NCBI GenBank assembly: GCA_009746045.1
Contig: RPFO01000154.1
Coordinates: 1,701,753 to 1,765,752 of the forward strand
DNA: 64,000 nucleotides
Direction of reading: 5' to 3'
Origin: Mesostigma viride
Taxonomy: Eukaryota; Streptophyta; Mesostigmatophyceae; Mesostigmatales; Mesostigmataceae
This document shows positions 1 to 31,409 of this stretch, piece after piece. Below the pieces are notes generated by a model that saw nothing but the letters and a program-made list of their open reading frames with translations, ran no database searches and was not told the origin of the DNA. The position numbers and the translations under genes were made by a program. How positions within the stretch are numbered: the first letter of the stretch is position 1; each line of letters starts with the position of its first letter.

Positions 1-905
1 TTGACGCGTAGTGGCTTGCGGCAGAGTTGAGAGAATTGGACATCGGACAAGCTTAAGTGGCACTTGGCCTACAGCCCCCGTCTCAGTCCATTCACGGCCG
101 AATGAATTGCAAAACCCACGTGATGGCAACACAGTATGACAAGTGATGAATTCCCGCCCTGCTACAAATAGAGCGTCGAAATTTGCAGTAGAAAATTGAC
201 AGTGACGTCCTAGCGTGAACCCTAAATACGCATCTATGACCTCTGCCCTGGAGATCTAGAACCCCATGCCTGAAATTCTCGTGTTACGCCCAAGGTTCTG
301 CCATTATGAACGCTCTTTTGTGGTGTGTTGCTACAAGATATAAGAGCTTTTACGTGCCTCAGTACACTTGAAAAAGCGAACCTGTGCCCCAAATGAACGT
401 CTAAGTGTTCCAGCACTCGCCAATATCCTAATCTATTTATTCAATACTTGGCGGCCTTGTAATTTATAATAACAAAGCAGTGGACCTGGTGTTTTGCCTC
501 CGGTCTCGTGTCTGCCTGCCTCGCGGTAGCTCTCGCAGCCATCACTCATCAGCCATGCATAAAAAACCTGTGGACCCAGTACACGTGGCAATCAAAGATG
601 TTTACAAGCTGTGGCGTCCGTTCGCGGGAGACTCGCTGCCTCTGTGAGGCGTGGGCACTGGGCACCAACAGACAACAACAACAACAACAGCCAACTGAGC
701 CAAGACAGGCGAGAAAGGTGCCTAGCGCAAGTAGTACACAAGAGCACTTTTGTCAGGGCGGGCGCAGAGTTATTCTGCCGCCTGGTCCCCAACGACTGAC
801 GAGTGACGAGGCCCCGAGGCTCTGCTGACTGCGGTCGCCTCGTGACGCAGTCTCTTGCAGAATAACGACTCCATAACCCTCCCGACAGCCTCCTCGCGTG
901 TCGGC
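1..905. other. Upstream flank of MetRS, no gene seen
   Basis: I see no convincing coding exon on either strand. There is a short CAA run near 672-689. The 3' part is presumably the promoter and 5' leader region of the methionyl-tRNA synthetase gene that starts at 996. Confidence 0.5.
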
Positions 906-910
906 AATTG

Positions 911-918
911 TTTATAAG
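911..918 (+). promoter_or_regulatory. TATA-like box upstream of MetRS
   Basis: TTTATAAG lies about 78 bases before the ATG at 996 and is followed by a GC-rich leader. It is the only TATA-like match close to the start. The assignment rests on position and sequence only. Confidence 0.35.
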
Positions 919-995
919 AGAGGGTTTACGTTGCCGGCAGGTGTTGTGTTGTTTGACAGAGGACGCAGGACGCGCGGTGTACGCGTCAGAGGAGA

Positions 996-22167
<21,172 letters not shown>

Positions 22168-22169
22168 TT

Positions 22170-22850
22170 CAGTGCCTCACTTTGCAGGCTCTGGGTTCCA
22201 TAGTGAGTGTTGCACCCTGCTTCGGGCATGGGCATTGGCATGGGCATGAAGGGCTAGTCATATGGGAGGATCGGCTCCACCGCGGAATGCTTGTGAGGGT
22301 CCACCCAAGCCTGGCAGTTGTCCCTCGCGAATGGGGTCGCTGTGGATATATAGGGAATGTGTTGAGCTGGTCATGCACAGCAGGGGGGGGGGGGGGGTGA
22401 AGGGGGAGGGATCTCAAGTGGGGGGGGGGCGGAAGGAGGGTTGGTGGCTTTCGCCTTTTGCACCAGGCCACAGCATGTTGAAAGCGTCAGCATGATGTGT
22501 ATCCTCCAAGCAGAGGCCTGTGCAGCCGTAACAAATCAATAAATGTAGTTTTTGCTAAACGAAGTGCGTGTTCATATTGTGCGGTTATGTACTGATTACA
22601 TAGAAGTCTTGCCTGCATGCAACAAAAGAGACAAGTCCATACATCAATAAAAAAAAGTGCATCAGACAACCAGTGCATGCAAGAGAACTCCACATACATC
22701 AGTTAAGTTAAAAAAAACTAGGAATTTAATGCAACCATCAAAATTAGTACACAACTGCATATGGGATGTATGTAGTTCCGATTGATTTATGCCATCCCCA
22801 TTCCCCACCATAACCCATATTCCATGAAATTTAATGTTAAAAATAATGTA
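22170..22850. other. MetRS 3' flank, no gene seen
   Basis: Contains poly-G runs (22383-22397, 22422-22431) and AT-rich sequence, with no exon-like frame. Confidence 0.5.
22538..22543 (+). terminator. Polyadenylation-type signal for MetRS
   Basis: AATAAA lies about 370 nt after the stop at 22165-22167. It is the first canonical match downstream. Confidence 0.4.
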
Positions 22851-22851
22851 T

Positions 22852-24030
22852 AACATGACTCCATTGGGAGATCATGTAGCACGTATTACCTTGCTTGATG
22901 GATGAAGGTGAGCCGAAGCCGCGAAACCGAACTAAGCTAACTCTAAACTTATTAATCTATAAAATGCTAGCTACTCTGCTCAGCGAAGTGCCCCTTCCGG
23001 ACCTTGGGGGGGGGGGGGGGTCTTGCCCGCGGGGGCTGACGCATGTGGACCTGGGCAAGTTGGTCTGCCACCTCTTCAAGATTGTTCTGCATACAGTAGC
23101 GCTGTCCAAGCAAGAGAGAGGGAGGAAAAGCGAGTTTGGGACGTGTTCAAACTGGGCTGGGACCACTAGGCCGGCCAGCAACTGATCTGTATATTCTGAT
23201 TAGGCCGGCCAGCAACTGATCTGTATAGTTCATCCAGGAGGTCTACCATTGAACCCGTTTGTCCTTGGGGCCAGGCCATGTCAGGATATGCCGCCCAGGC
23301 CGCTGGCCAAGCCGCTGGGGGCCGGCCGGCCGGAGGTCGGTGTCTACTGTCTGCCTGGCTGGTGCGAGCAAGATGTCCTGGCTGCGAATGCTATCCTACG
23401 CTGCTTTCTAATCTCATCCGTAATGCGAGGTATACATACCCTTATACAAAGACTCTAAATTAATGACCTATGTGTGGAAAACCCTACATTCAGAACCTGT
23501 CGGAGCATCCTGTAAGCCGTGCCATTCAGCCTGGTGACCAGCTTGTCCGTGAGCGTCCACGCCTCGGCGCCATAGGTGAGTACCGTGAGGACTAGGACCT
23601 TAATGAAGAAGAGCACTCGCTTGCGGTCCTCGCCCAGGTCCTTCGAGTGCCAGTAGGTGTTGAGCGAGCGGAGCCACAGTGGCCCAGGCCGGCCAGGCCG
23701 CTGCGGGTGTCCACATCGTCGGCGGTGTCGGGGAGCATGCTCCCCAGCAGTTTGAAGCGATCACAGAACAGCCCAAGGTCCCTCTGTCCCGCCGAGCAGC
23801 CGCGGCCGTGGCAGGCAACTGGTAGCCCCAATCACAATCGCCTCCTTTTTGAAACTGATCTCCTTGGAACCCCACCGCCCGCGCCTCCAAGCCCAGACAG
23901 TCCAGCCATGCAGGTCTGAATGTGCTCGGGGCGCTCGATGAGGGTGGTATCATCCACATCATTCAGGTCTGACAGGCGGTGGTCAGGGCCGGCCACCATA
24001 TATTCCATAATATCATATTCCATTCAATTG
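22852..24030 (-). mobile_element. Non-LTR retrotransposon fragment (reverse transcriptase C-terminal part)
   Basis: Read on the minus strand, frames interrupted by indels give the RT active-site block with DDTTLIERPEHIQT (near 23940-23980). Next comes a KLLGSMLPD...DDVDTRSGLA block, then LTYGAEAWTLTD (about 23540-23590) and RMLRQVLNVGF (about 23480). These are the usual order for the thumb and downstream region of LINE-type ORF2 proteins. The low-coordinate end (near 22860) shares CTCC-TTGGGAGATCATGTAGCAC with the copy at 48.06 kb, so it is probably the 3' end. The copy is truncated and broken. Confidence 0.75.
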
Positions 24031-24515
24031 AGAAATTAGCTCCATATTCAAAACAGTTGGCGGGAAACCGGTCTGCTATCGTAGACTGCATGGGGCTCAA
24101 AAATCAAGCTCGATTTTTATTTTGAGGAGCGCAATCGACAGATCTCCGCGAGAGGATCCTAAATCATGCCTTAGATACTGGAAAGTCCGGGTTTTCAGTT
24201 GAGCGATAGTAGGCCAACAAGACAGGTGAAAATCGCTGTAAGCTGGGCCCTTAGCATCAGATGGACCAAAGTCCAGACAGACCAAATGGGACGTTCAGGG
24301 GTCCAAATTACAAACGTTTTAGTAGTGCAAATGATAGATCTCGATGAGGGCACGTATTCAGAATCTGAACGTCAAAGGCCAGGAATGGTTCATATTTGGA
24401 CGACAGGGGCAAAAATCTGATACTCCCACAGCAAAAAATTATTTAATTCGCCAAAATGTGCTTTTTTTCTACGGTATATACCGATTTCCCGCCAACAGTT
24501 TAATACGTCAAATCT
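24031..24515. other. Spacer between LINE fragment and viral element
   Basis: About 0.5 kb of AT-richer DNA without recognisable features, ending in the TTAA tract at which the viral element begins. Confidence 0.5.
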
Positions 24516-24663
24516 TTAATTAATTAATTAATTAATTAAGTATCTTCCATCATCATTCCGTCATCATTCCGTCATCGCGACTAGGAGAAGTGCACCACCC
24601 TTATGCTGGCATCTGCCACCCCTATAGTGACCCTATAGTGACCGCGGCCTAGGATGGGTCTCA

Positions 24664-24697
24664 CCCTAAGCCCTAAACCCTAAAACCCTAAACCACT
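24664..24697. repeat. Telomere-like CCCTAAA block in left TIR
   Basis: Four to five imperfect CCCTAAA units (one CCCTAAG, one with an extra A). The mirror copy on the right reads as TTTAGGG at about 43017-43048. Confidence 0.8.
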
Positions 24698-24813
24698 TGC
24701 AAAAACAAAAGTGCCCCCCTGCCACCACTGCTCACCAGGTTGTTACATTTAGGCTGGCATCTGTCACCACCCCCCCGGCAGTTGTGATGGTGTGTTTGGG
24801 GTGTGACAAGGAT

Positions 24814-25189
24814 GGCGAAAAATTGTCCTTAGTTACTCTTAAGAGAAAGAACGGACAATTTTTCGCCACCCGCCACCCCTTGGCGCGGGTCATGGGAGGT
24901 GTTTTGTCAAGGTGTGAGAGTGATGGCGAAAAATTGTCCTTAGTTACTCTTAAGAGAAAGAACGGACAATTTTTCGCCACCCTGCCACCCCTTGGCGCGG
25001 GTCATAGGAGGTGTTTTGTCAAGGTGTGAGAGTGATGGCGAAAAATTGTCCTTAGTTACTCTTAAGAGAAAGAACGGACAATTTTTCGCCACCTCCCCCA
25101 CTGGCCGGCGCTGAGGTGGCGTGGGTTGTTGGATGTGGCGAAAAATTGCACGTACTTACTCTTAAGAAAAGACCGCCCAATTTTTCGCC
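24814..25189. repeat. Array of four 54-bp hairpin units in left TIR
   Basis: Inverted-repeat units lie at 24814-24867, 24925-24978, 25037-25090 and 25137-25189. Each starts GGCGAAAAATTG and ends CAATTTTTCGCC around a CTCTTAAGAG core, with 15-bp arms in the first three. The fourth is a diverged version with its own compensated arms. Spacing is 100-112 bp. The array is mirrored in the right TIR. Confidence 0.93.
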
Positions 25190-25238
25190 ATGTCCTCGCA
25201 GGGTGAGGGAGCCGGCGAGGGCCGCGCGGCGGGGTGTG

Positions 25239-25540
25239 CAGAGTGTTAGGGTTTATTAATCTGGAAACTCAGACGACCTATGCAAGAATCCCACACGACC
25301 TGTGTCGATGCATAAGAGGTTTACTCTGGATTTTTAACCTGCAGTTAGAACTGCAATTCGAGACGAAATGAAAATTGTTTTCATCATGCATTGACGCGTT
25401 TATACTGCATAAACGAATTCATTAAAATTTATAACACGTTTACATTCGTTATCAGCTCGACAAGAGCGAAAATGGCAAGCTCGTTGCCGTCGTCAACAAG
25501 ACGACAATCTACTCCTTGTCCTTGGAGTTTCCAGTCTGGC
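25239..25540. other. Non-coding stretch inside left TIR boundary
   Basis: About 300 bp between the TIR and the last minus-strand gene, AT-rich at 25360-25450. No gene is seen. Confidence 0.5.
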
Positions 25541-25543
25541 TCT

Positions 25544-26083
25544 TCACAACGTTCGAGCGGTCTTCCTCTTGTAGACATGGCCGTGGGAGCTTGACGCTTC
25601 CTCGCGGCTCCTCTTCCTGCCATTGGAAGTGGCGGTCTTTGCGTCCTCGAAACCCTTCTTTACCTCCTCCCATGCCCTGTAGAGCGCAATGGGGGAAATG
25701 CCTGGCTGGCGCTTGGACTTGGAGAAGCCATTGAGGAAATCGTCAACCATCTTAACGCACCCGTCGGCTTGGTCGAGGCGAATCCACTCGCAGCGGTCCT
25801 CGACCTTCCTCGGCTTTGCCGCATTCTTCTCGTAGACCCACTCGACGCAAATTTTTGGCGTCTTGCGGTCGACATCGTCATATCCGGCGTCGTGAATCTT
25901 GAAGACCTCGCAGGTAGGTCCGGTGCCTCCAACAGCACCTTCGTTTCCGGAAAGAAGGGAGACCTTGTGCGTCAGGTGTGCGAGCTGGTCAGATATCTTT
26001 GTCTGGCCGTCCTCGAGACCATCGAGGATTTTTCCAAGCATTGCCAACGCCTTCTCGCAAGGCCCTGCGTTTCGGGAAGCCAT
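25544..26083 (-). CDS. Viral hypothetical protein, basic C-terminus
   Basis: 179 residues from the ATG at 26083. The frame stays open further upstream, but the sequence there does not look coding. I do not recognise it. The first about 50 residues are helical with heptad-like spacing (LGKILDGLEDGQ...). The middle has a mixed alpha/beta look with CVEWVYEKN. The C-terminus has a nuclear-localisation-like basic cluster (GRKRSREE) and a Ser/His-rich tail. It is the outermost gene of the minus-strand block and lies next to the left TIR. Confidence 0.6.
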   Translation of the reverse strand: MASRNAGPCEKALAMLGKILDGLEDGQTKISDQLAHLTHKVSLLSGNEGAVGGTGPTCEVFKIHDAGYDDVDRKTPKICVEWVYEKNAAKPRKVEDRCEWIRLDQADGCVKMVDDFLNGFSKSKRQPGISPIALYRAWEEVKKGFEDAKTATSNGRKRSREEASSSHGHVYKRKTARTL

Positions 26084-26367
26084 GGCTACCGGCAGAGAGC
26101 TTGGCAACGTGAGATGCGTGACTTGCACGTGATTTTGCCTATTTGTGCACAATGTGCCAAGGTCCGTTACGTCTGCTGGCACGGCCTGGACAGGACGCGA
26201 AGGTGGCTGGACTTGTACAAGTGTCGAACTTGGCTAAATTTCGGAGCGATGCAAGTCTAAGGTGGCCTCTACCACGTGGCGAGTTCTGGGACGTGAATTT
26301 AGGTAAAAAGACTCGTAAGCGTGCGAGTAATCAACTGGGTCACTTGTCAAGCGCCTGAACGAAGATT

Positions 26368-26933
26368 CTAGAGTGTCCACGAGAGTGAATTTTCCGAAGC
26401 AACCACCCATATATGATGCGAGAAATTACTTGCCATGACAATTGCACTTGTTGAACCCGCGAATCTTTTCAAAACGTAGGATGCACAAAAAACCATTCGT
26501 CTGCAACGGGGGAATTGAGTCTCGTTTCCGTCAAGTCTGTCAATGTACGACGCTCCTACCGTAATATGTCCTCCGTTTCTGAACAGGTGTGGGTTCTTTA
26601 GGTTAAAAAACGCGTGTTCGTTGATCATGGCGTAAGAAAAGATGTCCCCGTCTGATCCACCCATGACAGTCTCTGTGCATAAAACAATGCAATCCTGTTG
26701 GTTATGCTCACCACCGGAGAAACTCGGGGAAACAAGCCCGACAATAGCATGGTCCTCATCAAAAGGTACTGCGTCAACGTAGGCATAATGCACACCACCA
26801 CGCCATGTACTGTCAATGATGGGCGCCCTCGGGTCTGGTTTGATTCTAAATTGACGTAACCCGGTGGTGGAGTCAATCACGTTTTCAGAGGCATTGGAAT
26901 CTAGCACTATTTGATAATAGGTGGGTATTCCAT
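26368..26933 (-). CDS. Viral protein with WTL tail, probable virion protein
   Basis: About 180-190 residues, function not recognised. The long frame begins at a GTG (26907) and is open without an ATG up to a stop near 26940. An ATG at 26933, 8 nt after the stop of the neighbouring fibre gene, would enter this frame if one nucleotide were missing right behind it. I therefore take 26933 as the likely start. The sequence is rich in beta-strand-like segments. The last residues, SLSWTL, closely match the end (TLTWTL) of the larger virion protein at 32176-33219, and both begin with a similar short strand motif. Location in the structural block supports a virion role. Confidence 0.6.
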
Positions 26934-26940
26934 TGCTTTA

Positions 26941-28654
26941 TTACAAATTGGAAGAGATAATAGTTTCTACGCTGGGATGGCGGCGGGAGTGCCCCACTTG
27001 GCCACGATACCCGCGGATCCGTTCAAGTTCCGCTGACGTCTTGGCTGTGTTGTAGATAAGGATCTCGCCGATCCACCCGTCAAAGGCACGACTCGCGTTG
27101 GATGAGTCTCCTCCAATAGCGAGATTTCCTGAACCAGTTGTAGGGTCCGATCCGATTCTGTTATAACCAGCTCTTCCGTCGAAGCGGGTGAAAAGTGCGT
27201 TTGTACTGCTGTTGCATGAAATCGCCATGACGTGTGCCTTGTTGTCAAAGAACTGAGCCCTGGTGCTCACGGTTTCGTATACACTACCGGGAGCGAATAG
27301 GAGAACGGTCTGTACCTCTGACTGATAAGACATGAGATAACCATTGCCATCCGTCGATCCAAGCATATAACCTCTAATACCCGTATAACCCCCTATTTCT
27401 GGATACGTTGCAGTCGTTAGCTGTTTGGCGACTAGGAGGATGCTCGCACTGACCCCAATCGCGCTCCAGAAATTGCTCACGGACGCTAACAAGCCAGACC
27501 GCGAGTTGATAAAGCGGAGGGACCGTTTCGAGTTAAGCTCCGCCGCATCCAGCGTAGGACACTTGGTGGAAGTGGCCTGTGTCACGTGGTACCCATTCGG
27601 TCCCTTGTCTTTCACGCGCATCACGTTCCCTCCTGCCGTGTTTTGCTGGGTTGTGCCCGACGCGTCGCTGAACACCGTGGCGCTGTCTGACGGGTCGTAC
27701 CACGCAAACAACGCTGGGTCTGTTGCCGGGTTGTAATAGTACGTGAATGACAGCGTGTTGGATGATGCATTTCCAAGCCCTGACGTTGCGCCCGTCACGG
27801 CGCCCGCGCCCACGCTTACCGTCGTCGTGAAGTCCGACATGGTAGTGGTCACATCGAATGTGTACGTGGCACCGCTTCCCAGCAAGTTGGACACGGTTCC
27901 GTTGGTCACGGCGATGTCGCCCAACGTGAACCCAGTGACCGATGTGCTAAAAGTGGCCGTGATCGGATAAACAGCACCCGTCGGAGTTCCGGACGCAAGA
28001 GTCACCGACGGATTTGCCGAGTACGTGAACGACAGTGTGTTAGAGCCGCGTTGGCGTTCCCTGTCGATGCGTCCACAACAGTGCCCGCGCCCACGCTGAC
28101 GTTCGTTGAAGAATTGGCGATGGTTGGCGTCACTTGGAAGGCGTACGACGCCCCACTTCCGGTCAGGTTGGCGGCGGTCCCGTTGGTCACGGTGATGTCG
28201 CCCAACGCGAACCCCGTCACCGACCTGCTGAACGTGGCTGTCACGTCCACGGGCGATGAGGATGGCGTCAAGCCCGCGGTCGTCGCGAGGGTTACCGTTG
28301 GAGGTGGCGAATACGTGAAGACTAACGGAGTTGCTGCGGTGTTGCCGGTTCCTAGCACGCTGCTTGCTGCGTTCCCTCCAACAGTGACTGTTGTCAGTGA
28401 ATAAGCTACAGCTGGAGTCACAGAGAATGTGTAAGAGGCGCCGCTACCCGTTAAACCAGATGCAGTACCATTTATGACAACGATATCACCCAAGGTGAAC
28501 CCGGTGACTGTTTCGCTGAATGCTGCTGTCATTGTAATCGGTACCGCGCTAGGATACAGTCCGTGTGTGTTGTTAACGTGATTGACGGCGCTGTCCTTGC
28601 CGGTTTGCGCTTCTTGCGAATCAAAGCAGGACAAATACCATAATCAAACGACAT
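26941..28654 (-). pseudogene. Fibre-like protein: Ig-like repeats plus LamG/lectin-like domain, frameshifted
   Basis: About 570 residues if read through. An N-terminus of about 30 residues starting at the ATG at 28654 has a basic patch (IRKKRKPAR). Three tandem bacterial-type Ig-like repeats follow, each with VTGF(T/A)LGDI-V-NGT and TGSGASYTF-like strands. The C-terminal about 220 residues resemble a concanavalin/LamG-type fold (LFAWYDPSD near the start, FDGWIGEILIYN near the end). It would serve as a surface fibre or adhesin on the virion, possibly binding host glycans. The frame is broken twice, in an AC dinucleotide run near 28562-28571 and near 28040. Each break reads as one missing nucleotide. 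Low-complexity repeats of this kind often shuffle between viruses and bacteria. The domain call rests on pattern recognition. Confidence 0.65.
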
Positions 28655-28680
28655 GGAGCTAATATAATATCATCGTCACA

Positions 28681-28851
28681 TTATTTTTTAGAGTTTGGTA
28701 GCGGATACTTGAAGGTGGGGAGAAGGGGCAATGCTCGTCTAGCTGGCATTGTCATGGACAGACCAGAATCTGCCATTTCAGGAATGTCAAAAATCAACTT
28801 CAACCTGTTAAACGGATTAGCTGTGATGCTAGGGTCTCGAAAGTAGTCCAT
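28681..28851 (-). CDS. Small viral protein, 56 residues
   Basis: An intact 57-codon frame starts with MDYFRDPSITANPFNRLKLI and ends PLPNSKK. It fills the gap between the fibre and capsid genes on the same strand. A TCTA word lies about 30 nt upstream. The product is not recognised. The Asn/Pro/Phe-rich start and compact size could fit a cement or scaffold peptide, but this is inference. Confidence 0.5.
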   Translation of the reverse strand: MDYFRDPSITANPFNRLKLIFDIPEMADSGLSMTMPARRALPLLPTFKYPLPNSKK

Positions 28852-28879
28852 CGTTTGTCATTACACACGTATATATTTT

Positions 28880-30184
28880 TTAGAGGTACACGGCTGCCTG
28901 CCTGCCTGCAGCGATGTCCATCTTTGATTCGCATTCCGTGAAGATGTAGGAAATGCAGTCCGTTGCTCCCTTCTCGACTCGCAGCGTGACCACCGATGCC
29001 GTGCCACGAAGGTCAAGGCCGCTCATGTACTCTGGACCGGCACACGGCATATTAAGGTGACACGCCATCGTGAAGTTGTTGTTTAGCCACGTGGTAGGAG
29101 TCATGCCCTCACGGACACAGGACAAAACATTCCCTTGGTCACCGAACGCGGACAACAGATTGATCCACGCCTCCGTTGCGTTCGTACGGTATCCAGGCGC
29201 CAGGTTGGATCCGTTGATGTCGTATTGGTAGGAAGTCATACCATCCGCGATGTGATTGAACATCGTATTGCCAGATGCGTTGGTCACGTCCGCGCCGGCA
29301 GCAACCTGAATCGCCAGGAGTTTGCTGGCGGACGCGGAAGACAGCGACGCCTTGATGGCATAGGGAGTGCGAGTCCCGAGCGACTGTTTGGTGACTGCCA
29401 CGTCCGCCACTTGAAGGAGAGAGTTCCACCCTCGGCAAGCCTGGACGAGAAAATCTGGCCCACGATATCTTCTTGGAACCTGTACGTGTCGATGCTAAAG
29501 TGGATGTTGCTCAGTTCGAAACCAACACCTGTCGCTGCTGGAACGGCCACGATGCCATCGCCAGCAGCAGCTGCCTGCGACGCTAGGAGCATCACCCCTC
29601 CGTCCATGAGTGTGATTCGGATCTCGATGGGGGGAAGAGACTCAGATCCACGATCCGAGGCTCGCCGCTCAGGAATCCCAAAAAGTGGTCAATGACGCCG
29701 TCCACTGCGGTGTTTGCCTTCACGTTGTTTGTGAGAGTGCCAGCCACGTCAGCGGTGACGATGTTGTTATTCTTCGACCAACCAGCGGGAGCCTGCGCGA
29801 GATTGTACTCGACACCGCCGTGCACCGAGAGCAGCGTATGGAACAGCTGGGAGTAGTCGTTGATGCTGTCGACGGTCTGACCTCCTGCCAGTACCTCGAG
29901 GCGCCTGATGATGGAGGACGTGTACGCGGGGAACTTTGCGAACCCCGCCGTGGTCGTGGGGGTCCCCGTGAAAAACATTGCGAAGGAGTGCAAGTCCACG
30001 AACCCGGACGTGGGGAGGCGACCGCGACCACAGACCCTTGTTTGATGCCGTCGCTTGCTGAGAGGGTGCTGAGATGGACTCGTTGAGTCGTGTGCTGACC
30101 CAGCGCCTTCACGAGGTATTGCATGGACTTGGGGATAGCGCGCGAGTACCAGGAATTGTCCGAAGCCATAGATTGTGTATACAT
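28880..30184 (-). pseudogene. Major capsid protein (double jelly-roll type), frameshifted
   Basis: About 430 residues spread over three frames. The first part starts at 30184 (MYTQSMASDN). The second shows the pattern seen in PLV/virophage capsids, IIRRLEVLAGGQTVDSIND, followed by a YSQLFHTLL helix. The third has GFELSNIHFSID...IVGQIF and GGTLSFK, and the last runs to the stop at 28880 with regular beta-strand alternation. The breaks lie near 30010, in a C6 run near 29630, and near 29412, and each looks like one missing base. This product would form the trimeric capsomers of the shell. Identity rests on motif pattern, size and place in the structural block. A profile search would settle it. 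Confidence 0.72.
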
Positions 30185-30199
30185 TCGAATGAGATATTT

Positions 30200-30556
30200 T
30201 TACTGAAGAAGCTGGCCGAGTATGGGATTTTTTACCTTCGCTCCATCAACCCGTCTTTCGAGGTTGGACAAGGCGCTCAGACCAGTGTTTGCGACCGAGT
30301 ACGCTTTCCCGAGCAGCGTACTCTTCGCGATCATGTTGGATGGGATGTGTCCGAGCGCGGAATCGACAATGCCCGCCGCCTGTTTGGCAGCCCGCGCCCC
30401 GTCGCCAATTTTTGAGATGACTTCGCCAGCGACGTGCCCGGCTTTCTTGACAGCTGACACGATGGCCGCCCCGTCGCCGACCCTCTTGATAGCGTTGCCG
30501 GCAAACTCTCCCACGCGTCTAGCCACGTTTCCGATTGCTCCAAAATTAACTTTCAT
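30200..30556 (-). CDS. Amphipathic Gly/Ala-rich viral protein
   Basis: 118 residues from the ATG at 30556, which overlaps the end of the upstream minor virion gene by 11 nt. A TCTA word lies 16-19 nt before the ATG. The protein is a string of amphipathic helices with evenly spaced Lys/Arg (GAIGNVARRVGEFAGNAIKR) and has no Cys or Trp. This composition resembles small membrane-active internal virion proteins such as adenovirus protein VI. The analogy is inference from composition and from its position beside the capsid gene. Confidence 0.6.
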   Translation of the reverse strand: MKVNFGAIGNVARRVGEFAGNAIKRVGDGAAIVSAVKKAGHVAGEVISKIGDGARAAKQAAGIVDSALGHIPSNMIAKSTLLGKAYSVANTGLSALSNLERRVDGAKVKNPILGQLLQ

Positions 30557-31409
30557 CGTCCTCGATAGTACTAGATGGCTGAGAAATAAATCTGGTTTGT
30601 GGCTGGACGGTCCTGTCAAGGGCCATATACTTCAAAACGCTCCCGATCTTCCTCGCCTCTATTCCCATCGCCTTCTGAGGGCTTATGCGGAAGGAGAGCT
30701 GAAGAGCCCAATCCGAGTAGACAGTTATAGGAGCGTCGTCCTCGTCGAGCAGTCGGATCGTGATGTTGCTGGGAGAGTCCTTGAGATGCTGCCACAAAGG
30801 GGTCGCTGCCTGCCAAACAATGGGTTCTAAGAACTGCGACATGTTGGGACAGACGGCCAAAAGGCCTCCATATCCCGTGCCTGTCGACGATGATATCACG
30901 TTTCCTCGAACGATGTCGCTGTATACATACACCATTCTCAGTCTCCCATTCGTTGCTGGCCGGTTGCTAGCGAGGACACCTGTGAAAGGATATGATCCTT
31001 CCATGAGCCCCAACACCCGGCCCGTGGGCTCATCCACCGCGACAGAGAACTCGGTGGCATTTGTCACGGTAAAAAGACTAGTCGCCCTGTTGTACGTGAC
31101 CGAGAACCCAGGATCTACCGCCTTCAAAGCTTCCTCTATGTTTTTTCGGTTTTCGATAGTCGTGTACGAGCCGAGCGGCAAGGTCACCTTCGTAGGGGAC
31201 TCGCTGCCAGACAAACGGACAGTGAAGTATCGGTTTCCTTCGCTGATGTGAGTCTGTTCAAACGGGATGGTCATGAGGGTAAGCCCGACGTCGTGATAAT
31301 CGTCAAGGAGTCCCGCCGGGATGTCCCATACCGGATCCACTAGCGTCCCGCGAGTTCGGTTCTCCGTGCGAAGAGTGAGTGTCAGCGTTTCCTGGATGAA
31401 CTCCTTCAT
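30546..31409 (-). CDS. Putative minor virion (penton-like) protein
   Basis: 287 residues from the ATG at 31409 (MKEFIQETLTLTLRTENRTR). The frame is open for 24 more codons upstream, but that stretch overlaps the preceding gene. It is beta-rich. The early NRTRGT block, the DVGLTLMTIPFEQ strand pair and the LPLGSYTTIENRKNIEEAL segment with a following YNRATSLFTVTN strand are typical of minor capsid or penton-type proteins in PLVs and related viruses. It probably sits at capsid vertices. The family assignment is by pattern and not certain. It ends in an acidic tail. Confidence 0.6.
   Translation of the reverse strand: MKEFIQETLTLTLRTENRTRGTLVDPVWDIPAGLLDDYHDVGLTLMTIPFEQTHISEGNRYFTVRLSGSESPTKVTLPLGSYTTIENRKNIEEALKAVDPGFSVTYNRATSLFTVTNATEFSVAVDEPTGRVLGLMEGSYPFTGVLASNRPATNGRLRMVYVYSDIVRGNVISSSTGTGYGGLLAVCPNMSQFLEPIVWQAATPLWQHLKDSPSNITIRLLDEDDAPITVYSDWALQLSFRISPQKAMGIEARKIGSVLKYMALDRTVQPQTRFISQPSSTIEDDES

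Larger units (their letters stand above)
24516..25238 (+). repeat. Left terminal inverted repeat of the viral element
   Basis: 24540-25238 is the inverted counterpart of 42473-43171. The outer end is a TTAA-type tract of 24 nt here and 69 nt on the right. From outside in it holds CATCATTCCGT repeats, two CTATAGTGACC words, a telomere-like block and four hairpin units. Confidence 0.93.
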
